Source: Fimenecus sp963624605
GTDB lineage: Bacteria > Bacillota > Clostridia > Oscillospirales > Acutalibacteraceae
Length of the DNA stretch: 28,289 bases
Assembly (NCBI GenBank): GCA_963624605.1
Contig: CAVFQD010000017.1
Span: forward strand, 1-28,289
Direction: 5' to 3'
Below, one piece after another: positions 1 to 7,007 of this stretch. The stretch's first letter is position 1; each line of letters starts with the position of its first letter. The notes beneath the pieces were generated by a model. That model ran no database searches and was not told the origin of the DNA. It worked only from the letters and a program-made list of their open reading frames with translations. A program made the translations under genes and the position numbers.

Positions 1-20
1 AAATTCAAAGCGAATTAAAA

Positions 21-46
21 GCGGGCGAACACAGTTCGCCCCTACG
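21..46. repeat. short palindromic repeat unit (REP-like), inverted copy
   Basis: An 8-bp inverted repeat (GGGCGAAC at 23-30 with GTTCGCCC at 34-41) is followed by CCTAC, so the other strand reads GTAGGGGCGAAC. Two units with the same GTAGGG lead and a variable palindrome occur at 13779-13836, which suggests a dispersed family. Bases 47-140 hold A/T-rich, partly repetitive sequence (TTTTTCATTCTTCACTTTTCACTC) and no gene that I can see. Confidence 0.5.
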
Positions 47-142
47 ACATACGATATATTTTTCGAATTGTGCTATCCGTTTTTATTATACAACTTTCAA
101 TTTTTCATTCTTCACTTTTCACTCTTATCTTGGCTCATAAGC

Positions 143-187
143 AAATCACCCCGTCAATCGACGTAAACCGATAAAACGGGGTGATTT
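143..187 (-). terminator. hairpin downstream of the DHHW gene, possible terminator
   Basis: A perfect 12-bp stem (AAATCACCCCGT at 143-154 with ACGGGGTGATTT at 176-187) encloses a 21-base loop that can form a smaller ATCG/CGAT stem. It lies 15 bases past the stop of the minus-strand gene. No T-run follows on the minus strand, so it is not a textbook intrinsic terminator and could be an RNA 3-prime stabiliser. Confidence 0.45.
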
Positions 188-202
188 CATATAATTGTTT
201 AT

Positions 203-1324
203 TTACTTGTTTATAATATTGTTGAGCGCTGTCATATACTTTGAATTTGACGGTGCCATAAGGTAGTTTATAAACAAAATCTCGTTTATGCCGTTCTTGT
301 TTACAAACTCCGTAAGGTTCATATCCTTAACGCCGTCCTGCCTCGGGTCGAGGACAAAGACCTCGTTGTAATTTTCAAGCAGGAACGGTACCATTGCGTT
401 ACCGTAGGACTCCTTGATAACAAGTATCTTTTTGCCGTTTTGGTTTGATGTGACAATCCTTTCAAGCGGCTTGTCGCCCTGGATAAAGCACATATACTTG
501 CTTGACTGGTCTGTAATATTCGTGGAAATGATGCGCAGAGTCTTGCCGTCGGACATATCGGGAGTTGAATAAAACTCGCCCGAAGCCTCGACTATCGGCA
601 TAAAGTACTCTACATAGTCGGGATTGTTCTTGAGATTTTCGCTGTTGGTATAACGGTACATCGTGCCTACAAAATTGTCAAGCCTGCCGCTTTGGTAAGC
701 GGAGAGGGGAGCGTGTGAAAGTCCGTTTCGCTCACAAAATGCAGAGTATGCGTAATATGCGCCTCGAGCCGTCCAGTGATGGTCTGTTCTGAAATAAATA
801 TAGTCGTCCGTGTGCTGCAAAAGAGCCGAATATGTGTCAACGGAAATTACATTCGGTGACAGCTGGGAGTAGGCGATGTTTATTCCGTCTGGTGCGGAGT
901 GACTGCCCGTTCTGTATTCCTCGGGTCCGTAAAATGCGATTCTTGTGGGCACGAGCATACAGTAAACCTGCTTGTCGGGAACCTTTGCGGCAAAGGTGTT
1001 TATCGTGTTAGCATATTCACCGAGCTTTGTTTTGGCAATGGAGTACATTTCCATTGCAGAGTCGGGGAAAACTATAATTGAATTTGTAATCTGATAATCT
1101 CCGGTTTGTGCGAACGCCGTGGTTTCAACGGGCTTTGTCGTTTCTGGTGCAGTCTGCGATTGCTCTTCGGTTGTTGTTTCCGCCTGCGTTGTGATTTCCG
1201 CCGTTGTTTCGACGGGCTTCGGCGCAGGCTCGTTTGGAGCCTTTACAACAGCGAAAACTATGATTACCGCCGCCAAGAGCATTTCAATGCTTCCGATGAT
1301 TTTTCGTGAATTTGTAAGCTTCAT
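203..1324 (-). CDS. DHHW-family membrane-anchored protein (AlgX/SGNH-like)
   Basis: A 373-residue protein. Residues about 8-27 form one hydrophobic segment, read as a signal anchor, followed by a Thr/Glu/Pro-rich linker to about residue 75 that would span the cell wall. The folded part carries the motif YFRTDHHWTARGAYYAY, the hallmark of the DHHW family, which is related to AlgX/AlgJ-type SGNH acyltransferases for exported polysaccharide. The C-terminal segment KKILVIKESYGNAMVPF resembles the strand-plus-Ser region of these folds. The start is supported by AAGGAAG ten bases upstream. It follows the metallophosphoesterase gene by 27 bases on the same strand and is probably co-transcribed. DHHW proteins usually sit beside a membrane-bound O-acyltransferase; none is in this window. 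An envelope glycan-modifying role is inferred; the family call is firm. Confidence 0.8.
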   Translation of the reverse strand: MKLTNSRKIIGSIEMLLAAVIIVFAVVKAPNEPAPKPVETTAEITTQAETTTEEQSQTAPETTKPVETTAFAQTGDYQITNSIIVFPDSAMEMYSIAKTKLGEYANTINTFAAKVPDKQVYCMLVPTRIAFYGPEEYRTGSHSAPDGINIAYSQLSPNVISVDTYSALLQHTDDYIYFRTDHHWTARGAYYAYSAFCERNGLSHAPLSAYQSGRLDNFVGTMYRYTNSENLKNNPDYVEYFMPIVEASGEFYSTPDMSDGKTLRIISTNITDQSSKYMCFIQGDKPLERIVTSNQNGKKILVIKESYGNAMVPFLLENYNEVFVLDPRQDGVKDMNLTEFVNKNGINEILFINYLMAPSNSKYMTALNNIINK

Positions 1325-1351
1325 TTAAAATAATACTTCCTTAAGGGTGCG

Positions 1352-2050
1352 TTAAATTTTTTCTCCGGTTTCGGCATTGATAATGTTCTTGAAAACGCCG
1401 ATATGCGTGCTTGAAATATACTTGTCCGTATGAAGGCTTCCGAAAAACCATCTTTTGAACTCACACGAATCCGAAAGCTCCTCAAAATATGCGTTGAGGG
1501 CGCTTACTCTCAAGGTGTCGTAGTCCTTCAGCTGTAAAAAGCCCTTTATTCTTGTAGGCGGCTCGTGGGTTATGACCATATCCACCTTGTAGTTGTGCTT
1601 CTCAAGGTTTTTAACACCCTCCAAAAGCTCCTCCTGCGTTGGAATTTCATCCTTTGACCAGCCGTTTTCATCGGTTCTGATATCGATATCAGGGCTTTCT
1701 CCTCCGCCCATTGTGAACACGGTTTTTCCGTCTATTTCAAATACCTGACCTCTTAAAAGATGATAGAGGTTACCGTATATTTTATGCACCTTTCCGCCTT
1801 TCCATTCACTTATTTCATAGCTGTTGAGAAGCTTGAAATTCTCGTGCGTGCCGTCAATAAAGCAGATGTTGTACTTTCTTTTACCGAGCTGGCGGATAAT
1901 CTTTTGTTCCTTTTTACTGTCGTCCCACAAAAAGCCGAAATCCCCGCAAATAATAAGCGTGTCTCCCGCCTTGAGTGAGTGAAGCCTTGAAAGCGACAGT
2001 CGTTCGGCGTCCGCATGGGTGTCGCCCGTAACATAAATCAATGTGTTCAC
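1352..2050 (-). CDS. calcineurin-like metallophosphoesterase
   Basis: A 232-residue cytoplasmic protein with the metal-ligand blocks of the calcineurin-like phosphoesterase fold in order: GDTHAD near residue 9, GDFGFLWDD near 36, DGTHENF near 66 (replacing the usual GNHD/E block), THEPP near 160, and GSLHTD near 204 (replacing GHTH). The substrate cannot be told from the sequence. The start is a GTG at 2050; GAGG lies only about two bases upstream, and a TTG three codons later would have better spacing, so the exact start is uncertain. A good sigma-A promoter lies upstream at 2106-2134. The gene leads a probable two-gene unit with the DHHW gene. Confidence 0.85.
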   Translation of the reverse strand: MNTLIYVTGDTHADAERLSLSRLHSLKAGDTLIICGDFGFLWDDSKKEQKIIRQLGKRKYNICFIDGTHENFKLLNSYEISEWKGGKVHKIYGNLYHLLRGQVFEIDGKTVFTMGGGESPDIDIRTDENGWSKDEIPTQEELLEGVKNLEKHNYKVDMVITHEPPTRIKGFLQLKDYDTLRVSALNAYFEELSDSCEFKRWFFGSLHTDKYISSTHIGVFKNIINAETGEKI

Positions 2051-2065
2051 ATCCTCAAAAATAAA

Positions 2066-2094
2066 TTGCTATTTATATATATATTTGATATAAT
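2066..2094 (+). promoter_or_regulatory. sigma-A type promoter for the carboxypeptidase gene
   Basis: TTGCTA (2066-2071), a 17-base spacer and TATAAT (2089-2094). A second TATAAT at 2105-2110 has only a 14-base spacing from TTGATA at 2085. The promoter would give a leader of roughly 45 bases before the TTG start at 2147. Confidence 0.6.
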
Positions 2095-2105
2095 GACTTT
2101 GTACT

Positions 2106-2134
2106 ATAATACACTGTTTTTTAATTGTTTTCAA
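2106..2134 (-). promoter_or_regulatory. sigma-A type promoter for the metallophosphoesterase/DHHW unit
   Basis: Read on the minus strand: TTGAAA (2134-2129), a 17-base spacer and TATTAT (2111-2106). It faces away from, and lies just downstream of, the plus-strand promoter at 2066-2094, so transcripts from the two would run through each other's promoters. Confidence 0.55.
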
Positions 2135-2146
2135 GGGGTGTTTTTG

Positions 2147-3535
2147 TTGAAAAAGGTCTTATCCTTTATTTTGTGCGTCATACTTGTTTTTTCCTCGGCT
2201 CTGTGCGTGCCGGCTTCCGCCTCTTACAATTCCGAGCTTGATACCGTTGCCGATATCGCGCTGCTTTTCAGCCTTGATGACGGTACGGTGATTTTTGACA
2301 AGAATGCCGATAAGGTTACCGCTCCCGCGTCGCTTACAAAAATAACGACTGCAATTCTGACCCTTGAAAACTGTGCGGATATTGACACCGTCGTTACCGT
2401 TCCGCAAAAGGCAATCACGCTGCTTAACGGTACAGGCTCCTCCATGGCGGGTCTTAAAGCGGGAGAGCAGGTGACGGTAAGAGAGCTTCTTTACTGTATG
2501 CTTGTTAAATCCGCAAACGAGGCTGCAAACACCCTTGCGGACTATATCGGCGGCGGAGATATTGACAAGTTTGTCGGTATGATGAACGAGTTTGTTACCG
2601 GTCTCGGCTGTCAGAACACGCATTTTGACAACCCGCACGGGCTTGACTCGGACGGGCAGTACACCACGGCAAACGATCTGGCGCTTATCGTAAAGCATGC
2701 GCTGACAATCCCCGCTTTTCTTGAAATATGCGACACGTACAGCTATAAAATGCCTGCAACCAACCTTTCAAGTGAGCGTAATTTCACATCCACAAACTGG
2801 ATGATAAACCCAAATTTCAAGACCTATTATTATGAATATGTACAGGGAATAAAGACAGGTACCACAAGCAAGGCGGGACATTGCGTAATTTCAAAGGCGA
2901 GCAAGGACGGCTATAACTATGTCTGTATTGTAATGGGAGCGCCTGCGCAGGATGTAAACGGAGACGGCAATGAAGAAAACTGCGCTTTTCTCGAATCGAA
3001 AAAAATGTACAAATGGGTGTTCGACAATATCAGACTTCAGAAGATTGCCGACACCACCAAGATAGTTACCGTAATTGATGTAAAGCTCTCTTTCAGCACC
3101 GACCATGTAAGGCTTGTTCCCGCAAACGATGTTACGGCGCTCGTGCCCGTCGGAACGAACGGTACAAGCGTGCTTATAGAGCCTATTCCAGAGCAGACCC
3201 CGAGCGTGGTCAACGCGCCAGTAAAAAAGGGCGATGTGATAGGCAAGGCGAGGATAATGTACGCCCAGACCGAGATTGCGACCGTTGACCTTGTAGCCGC
3301 AGAGGATGTAAATGTGAATGTCCTTTTGTGGGTTGCAAATGTGTTCAAGAACGTCTTTACTTCACCGTTCTTTATCGTGCTTGCAGTGCTTGCGGTTATA
3401 GTGCTTATCGTTTATCTCGTATCGCTTTACAAGACCAGAAACAGGCGCAGAAGGACGCGCAAAAAGCCCAAGGTGTATTTGAGCACGGCTTCCTCAAAAC
3501 GCCGCAGACCGCCTAAGAACAACAGAAGAAGATAA
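2147..3535 (+). CDS. dacF: D-alanyl-D-alanine carboxypeptidase (peptidase S11, DacF-like)
   Basis: Trims the terminal D-Ala of peptidoglycan stem peptides outside the membrane. I start it at TTG 2147 rather than further upstream: AAGGGG lies eight bases before, and the protein then begins with a classic signal peptide (MKKVLSFILC to about ASA at residue 25). The three penicillin-binding motifs are present: SLTK (residues 62-65), SAN (in VKSANEAAN) and KTG (in GIKTGTTSKAG). A PBP5_C-like beta domain follows, then one transmembrane helix near residue 410 and a very basic tail rich in Arg and Lys. Total 462 residues. DacB/DacF paralogues in spore formers act on vegetative or spore wall; this sequence alone does not decide which, and the promoter looks vegetative. 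Confidence 0.92.
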   Translation: MKKVLSFILCVILVFSSALCVPASASYNSELDTVADIALLFSLDDGTVIFDKNADKVTAPASLTKITTAILTLENCADIDTVVTVPQKAITLLNGTGSSMAGLKAGEQVTVRELLYCMLVKSANEAANTLADYIGGGDIDKFVGMMNEFVTGLGCQNTHFDNPHGLDSDGQYTTANDLALIVKHALTIPAFLEICDTYSYKMPATNLSSERNFTSTNWMINPNFKTYYYEYVQGIKTGTTSKAGHCVISKASKDGYNYVCIVMGAPAQDVNGDGNEENCAFLESKKMYKWVFDNIRLQKIADTTKIVTVIDVKLSFSTDHVRLVPANDVTALVPVGTNGTSVLIEPIPEQTPSVVNAPVKKGDVIGKARIMYAQTEIATVDLVAAEDVNVNVLLWVANVFKNVFTSPFFIVLAVLAVIVLIVYLVSLYKTRNRRRRTRKKPKVYLSTASSKRRRPPKNNRRR

Positions 3536-3540
3536 AATTA

Positions 3541-3580
3541 AGCTCCGCAGTAATCAAAATGAAAGCTGCGGAGCTTTTTG
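3541..3580 (+). terminator. intrinsic terminator after the carboxypeptidase gene
   Basis: A perfect 10-bp GC-rich stem (AGCTCCGCAG at 3541-3550 with CTGCGGAGCT at 3566-3575) is followed by TTTTG. It lies in the 50-base gap between two convergent genes and may also help end the minus-strand nagA transcript. Confidence 0.85.
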
Positions 3581-3585
3581 CTGTC

Positions 3586-4737
3586 TTAAACGGGCTTTCC
3601 GTTTATCATAACCGAAGTAACGCTTACATTGTCGTCAAACAGGAGAATATCTGCGTCATAGCCCTTTGCGATTTTTCCCTTGTATGAGTCAACGCCTATA
3701 ACCCTTGCAGGCGTTACCGTCATCATCTTGACAGCCTCGTAAAGCGGAACGCCGACTGTCCTGTACATATTTCTTACAAGCCTTGCGCCGTTTGCGGTGC
3801 TTCCCGCAAGGCAGGAACGGTCGGCAAGCTTCATAACCTCGTCCTCATATACGACCTTTACGCCGTTTTTCTGCGTGAACTCCTCGCCCTCGTTCATATC
3901 AAACGCCGAAAATTCAAGTCCGTCCGTTATGAGATACATTTTATCCGAACCCTTGGCTTTGTATATAAGTCTTAAAACACCGACGGGAAGATGAACCGAA
4001 TCTGCGATAGCCTGGACGGAAAATCTGTCGTCCGACAAGGCGGCTTCGACTGTTCCGGCTCTTCTGAAAACACCCTCCTTGTAGCAGGAGGTGCAGGCGT
4101 TGTAGATGTGCGTAATGTCAGAAAATCCGTGGTTTAACGCCTCATATGCCGTGTCGTAATTTCCCGAGGAATGTGCGATGCTTGCGACAATTCCTCGCTT
4201 TTCAAGCTCCTCGCCGAGCGTATATGCTCCGTCAAGCTCGGGAGCGACGCCCATCATTTTAACCGTGTCGCCGTATTCGTCCAAAAAGTCGGAGTAAGCT
4301 GTCTTGCTCGGTACAAAGAGGTTGTCCGTGCTCTGCGCTCCGCACATTTTGACCGACAAAAACGGACCCTCAAGGTGCGAGCCTAAGATGTTTCTGTTTT
4401 CACTCATTGCAAGACGGGTATTCTCGCAAACGCCGCTCAGCTGCGAGAGGGGAGCCGCCAAAGCGGTCGGCAAAATCGAGGTTGTGCCGTATTTTGCGTG
4501 AGCCTTTGCCATATTGAGTATGTCGTCCTTTGTGCCCATAGCGGAAAATCCGCCGCCGCCGTGAACATGAAGGTCGATAAAGCCTGCCGAGAGGTACTTG
4601 CCCTCGCCGTCAATGATTTCGGCGTCGGGACAGCTGATATTCTCGCCGACCTCAACGATTTTATCGCCGCTTGTGAGCACTTCAAGCTCTTTTATTTCGT
4701 TTTCGAGTATTACTCTGACATTCTTATAAAGATACAT
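3586..4737 (-). CDS. nagA: N-acetylglucosamine-6-phosphate deacetylase
   Basis: Cytoplasmic amidohydrolase that converts GlcNAc-6-phosphate to glucosamine-6-phosphate during amino-sugar use or wall recycling. The metal-binding block FIDLHVHGGGG is near residue 55, HLEGPFLS near 125, SIAHSSGNYD near 190 and THIYNACTSC near 210, followed by the C-terminal sequence KGYDADILLFD typical of the composite beta domain. The usual HLFNAM block reads HIYNAC here. Start chosen at ATG 4737 (383 residues): GGAG lies just upstream and the previous gene ends at 4751, whereas a longer reading would overlap that gene. It follows the phosphodiesterase gene by 13 bases. No nagB or phosphotransferase partner is in the window. 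Confidence 0.92.
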   Translation of the reverse strand: MYLYKNVRVILENEIKELEVLTSGDKIVEVGENISCPDAEIIDGEGKYLSAGFIDLHVHGGGGFSAMGTKDDILNMAKAHAKYGTTSILPTALAAPLSQLSGVCENTRLAMSENRNILGSHLEGPFLSVKMCGAQSTDNLFVPSKTAYSDFLDEYGDTVKMMGVAPELDGAYTLGEELEKRGIVASIAHSSGNYDTAYEALNHGFSDITHIYNACTSCYKEGVFRRAGTVEAALSDDRFSVQAIADSVHLPVGVLRLIYKAKGSDKMYLITDGLEFSAFDMNEGEEFTQKNGVKVVYEDEVMKLADRSCLAGSTANGARLVRNMYRTVGVPLYEAVKMMTVTPARVIGVDSYKGKIAKGYDADILLFDDNVSVTSVMINGKPV

Positions 4738-4750
4738 AGGCTTCTCCGTA

Positions 4751-5221
4751 TTAAAGATTAGCGGTATAGCAAAGCACCGTGTTTGTTTTTTCGTCCACAT
4801 CTGCAATTCCGTATTCGCCTCGAAATACAGCGCCGGGGCACATAAGGTATACGCCCGACATATATTCTACCCGCGGGGTATGGGTGTGACCGTAAAGAAT
4901 TATGTCCGCACCGTTGCTCATAGCCTCTCTTTGGAGCAAATCCGTGGAATACTTAACACCCTTTGTGTGACCGTGCAGGGCGTATATTTTTTTGCCCGAG
5001 AGGAAGCATATCTCCTCCGTCGGGAGAGATGAGCCGAAGTCGTTGTTGCCCTTGACGGCAATCAGCGGCTTTGTTCCGATTATATCAAGGTTTTGCGGCA
5101 GAAACACATCACGCTCGCCGTCGCCCAGAAAAATGAACATATCGGCGTTTCGATGCTTTGACAAAATCATATTCACGCTTGCGCTGTCCCCGTGAGAATC
5201 TGAAAAAACAACTGCTCTCAT
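4751..5221 (-). CDS. YfcE/MJ0936-type metallophosphodiesterase
   Basis: A 156-residue single-domain phosphodiesterase, a usual length for this family. Ligand blocks: DSHGD (residues 8-12), GDGERDV near 34, KGNNDF near 57, HGHTKG near 82 and GHTHTPRV near 115. Family members hydrolyse phosphodiester model substrates in vitro and their physiological substrate is often unknown. AAGGAG lies close before the ATG, and a sigma-A promoter lies at 5252-5280. It heads a two-gene unit with nagA; whether the two functions are linked is unclear. Confidence 0.88.
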   Translation of the reverse strand: MRAVVFSDSHGDSASVNMILSKHRNADMFIFLGDGERDVFLPQNLDIIGTKPLIAVKGNNDFGSSLPTEEICFLSGKKIYALHGHTKGVKYSTDLLQREAMSNGADIILYGHTHTPRVEYMSGVYLMCPGAVFRGEYGIADVDEKTNTVLCYTANL

Positions 5222-5250
5222 TCATATTCTCCTTTGTCCGAACATAAATT
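5221..5250 (+). promoter_or_regulatory. sigma-E-like promoter before the three-gene unknown operon
   Basis: TTCATATT (5221-5228), a 14-base spacer and CATAAATT (5243-5250). The first block fits the Bacillus sigma-E -35 consensus and the second differs from the -10 consensus (CATACAHT) at one position. It would place the start of transcription near 5257, just before GGAGG at 5267 and ATG at 5280. The consensus comes from established work on Bacillus; use by this organism is inference. Confidence 0.45.
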
Positions 5251-5251
5251 T

Positions 5252-5280
5252 ATTATATCAAATCTCGGAGGCGATTGCAA
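5252..5280 (-). promoter_or_regulatory. sigma-A type promoter for the phosphodiesterase-nagA unit
   Basis: On the minus strand: TTGCAA (5280-5275), a 17-base spacer and TATAAT (5257-5252). The leader is about 25 bases. It overlaps the ribosome-binding site and start codon of the divergent gene at 5280. Confidence 0.6.
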
Positions 5281-5495
5281 TGCAAAACGATAAAGGCTTA
5301 GGCAGGTTTATAGAGGATTTCAAAAAAAACAAGGCTAAAAAGGAGTTGGGCGATTACCTTATGAAAAGCCTTAACGAGGAGCAGGCAAACAAATTAAATA
5401 CCGTTCTCAACGATGAAAAAGCCCTCAACGACCTGCTTTCGAGTGAGAAAGCACAGAACATTATTAAAGAATTGACCGGAGACGACAATGGATAA
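5280..5495 (+). CDS. small unknown protein, first gene of a three-gene operon
   Basis: A 71-residue, highly charged, predicted all-helical soluble protein with no signal peptide or membrane segment. I do not recognise a named family. It starts at ATG 5280 with TCGGAGG nine bases upstream. Residues 35-65 are Asn/Leu/Glu-rich helices (NTVLNDEKALNDLLSSEKA), similar in flavour to the N-terminus of the next gene product. It overlaps the next gene by 8 bases, which suggests translational coupling. The sigma-E-like promoter at 5221-5250 points to a sporulation context, as inference only. Confidence 0.75.
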   Translation: MQNDKGLGRFIEDFKKNKAKKELGDYLMKSLNEEQANKLNTVLNDEKALNDLLSSEKAQNIIKELTGDDNG

Positions 5496-5820
5496 CATAA
5501 ACGATTTATTAAACTCAATAAGTCCGCAGGATATGGAAAAACTCAAAAGCGTGGCATCTTCGCTTATGAGCAATAAATCCGCACAGCATCAGGAACCGTC
5601 CGCAGCACAGAGCACGGACGGGATGTCGGCACTTTTCGGCAGCGATACCGCGAATATGCTTATGAAGGTTGCTACGCAGATGAACAGGGAAAATGACAAA
5701 ACCGCATTTATTAAAGCGCTTCAGCCGCTGTTGAGCGAGGAGCGCCGCGTTAAGGCGGACGAAGCGATGAAGTTTATGCGCCTTATGGACACTCTTCCCT
5801 TGCTGAAAGGATTGTTCTGA
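5488..5820 (+). CDS. small unknown protein, second gene of the operon
   Basis: A 110-residue soluble protein with no membrane segment. The helical N-terminus (about 1-30) is followed by a low-complexity Gln/Ser/Ala linker (31-45) and a helical C-terminal part containing FIKALQPLLSEERRVKADEA and ending LMDTLPLLKGLF. I recall short uncharacterised clostridial proteins with a similar LKP-LSEER-KADEA-LPLLK ending, but I cannot name a family. Start supported by CGGAG six bases before ATG 5488. The stop overlaps the next start as TGATG. Confidence 0.75.
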   Translation: MDNINDLLNSISPQDMEKLKSVASSLMSNKSAQHQEPSAAQSTDGMSALFGSDTANMLMKVATQMNRENDKTAFIKALQPLLSEERRVKADEAMKFMRLMDTLPLLKGLF

Positions 5821-6266
5821 TGAAAGAGTATAATTTTGATGAGATGCAGGAAATGCAGGCAAAGGCGCTTGAACGGGTGCGGGATATGCAGGCGAGGGCG
5901 CAGACGGTGGCTCGGGAGGCGGACCGTGAGCTTTCCGACAATTCCGAAACGGAGCGCGGGAAAACGCAGACCGAGAGCGCATATAAAGAAAATTTCTATA
6001 ATGCCGTCAAGTCAACACCAAACAAGAACAGGATTTCCATGCCCGTTGAGCTGTCGCAGAGCAAGCCCTATGAGTCATTCAAGGAATATTTTGAGCCGAT
6101 AAACAAAAAGGCAAAGCAGGAAAATGAAAAAACCGTTAAGGCAGATTTGCTCGATACGGTTTTCAAAGAGCCCGATAAGGCGCTTTTGCTCGCCCTGCTT
6201 TTGCTGTTGCAGGCAGACGGCGCAGATGAGGAATTGCTGATGTCGCTGTTGTATATAATGCTGTGA
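5820..6266 (+). CDS. unknown protein with coiled-coil N-terminus and hydrophobic C-terminal helix, third gene of the operon
   Basis: A 148-residue protein. Residues 1-45 are rich in Glu, Arg, Met and Gln with a heptad-like pattern (probable coiled coil). The middle is polar, and residues about 118-148 form a strongly hydrophobic Leu-rich stretch broken by acidic residues (QADGADEE), ending LLYIML. That end could be an amphipathic or buried helical hairpin rather than a true membrane span. AAAGGA lies eight bases before the ATG, inside the previous gene. Function unknown. It is the last gene of the unit; a long hairpin follows at 6320-6355. Confidence 0.75.
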   Translation: MKEYNFDEMQEMQAKALERVRDMQARAQTVAREADRELSDNSETERGKTQTESAYKENFYNAVKSTPNKNRISMPVELSQSKPYESFKEYFEPINKKAKQENEKTVKADLLDTVFKEPDKALLLALLLLLQADGADEELLMSLLYIML

Positions 6267-6319
6267 TTGCCGCAAACTTATTGGACTTAGGCGCTTTGCA
6301 CCTATTGGAAATTATGCAC

Positions 6320-6355
6320 AAATACAGGCCCTCTCGTCAGAGAGAGCCTGTATTT
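6320..6355 (+). terminator. long hairpin after the three-gene operon
   Basis: AAATACAGGCCCTCTC (6320-6335) pairs with GAGAGAGCCTGTATTT (6340-6355), giving a 16-bp stem with one mismatch and a 4-base loop. Only a weak T-run (TATTT, itself the end of the stem) is present, so termination on the plus strand is likely but not certain. The rest of 6267-6416 shows no gene. Confidence 0.6.
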
Positions 6356-6384
6356 GCCGATTTACGGACTTACGGTATATCCCA

Positions 6385-6413
6385 CAAAAAACAGCGCCCG
6401 TAACAGGCGCTGT
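6385..6413 (-). terminator. intrinsic terminator for the minus-strand membrane-protein/ene-reductase unit
   Basis: ACAGCGCC (6391-6398) pairs with GGCGCTGT (6406-6413). On the minus strand the stem is followed by TTTTTTGTGGG. It starts four bases past the stop of the gene ending at 6417. Confidence 0.8.
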
Positions 6414-6416
6414 AAC

Positions 6417-7004
6417 TTATTCGTTGTTCTGCTGTGCGGCTTTCCTTTCGGCGTTTTTGCTGAACTCTTTTTTTATCCACACGCCGCTTAAAATCCACGC
6501 TAAAATCAGTGCTATGAAAAAATCAATCCGTCCCAAAGGGAACATAGCGACGATTGTAAAGAAAAACGGAGCTCTGATGTGATTGAGCATTAAAAACCAT
6601 TCGACTACGACAACCACTCTCGCAAACGGAAGAGCCGTTGAAACGCTGTAACACAGACAGGCTATTTGCGGCGCCCAGTATTTCGGAAGCCGCCACATAC
6701 CTAACGAGGCTTTTTCGGGGTCGCCGTAGCTGATATCGGCAAGATACCTTTTCATATCCTCGGTTTCGTCTGAAAGGGGAGAGCGGTACTTCACATAAGC
6801 ATACCTCGCCATAACGAAGTAGAGCAGTAATGTAACCGCATTCACGGCTAAAAGCCCTGCCCAGCCGAATCGGTACCCTGTAACGAGAGGATTTCCCTCA
6901 AGACTTAAATCGGGCGTTGCGAGATAGGTCAAAATAAGATCTGCCGCCGTTATCAGAAAATATGAAGTTGTAAGAATTATAAAAGCGGTTTTCTTTTTCT
7001 TCAT
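6417..7004 (-). CDS. polytopic membrane protein of unknown function
   Basis: A 195-residue protein with about four to five hydrophobic segments (near residues 7-28, 48-68, 105-122, 138-155 and 160-180) and a basic tail. The first segments read ITAADLILTYLATP followed by LEGNPLV, a Asp-Thr/Asn-Pro spacing reminiscent of DUF5658-type small membrane proteins; that resemblance is weak. The start at ATG 7004 lies three bases after the stop of the ene-reductase gene, so the two are co-transcribed. AAAGGC serves as ribosome-binding site. No transport or enzyme motif was seen. Confidence 0.7.
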   Translation of the reverse strand: MKKKKTAFIILTTSYFLITAADLILTYLATPDLSLEGNPLVTGYRFGWAGLLAVNAVTLLLYFVMARYAYVKYRSPLSDETEDMKRYLADISYGDPEKASLGMWRLPKYWAPQIACLCYSVSTALPFARVVVVVEWFLMLNHIRAPFFFTIVAMFPLGRIDFFIALILAWILSGVWIKKEFSKNAERKAAQQNNE

Positions 7005-7007
7005 ATA

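Noticed and set aside
2159..2698. 179-codon minus-strand ORF
   Set aside because: Lies wholly inside the carboxypeptidase gene in antisense; Arg/Lys/Cys-rich composition, no ribosome-binding site or motif.
5515..5982. 155-codon minus-strand ORF across the small-protein triad
   Set aside because: Antisense to two ORFs that have start signals and coupled overlaps; composition (Pro/Ala/His/Arg-rich) is that of a shadow frame.
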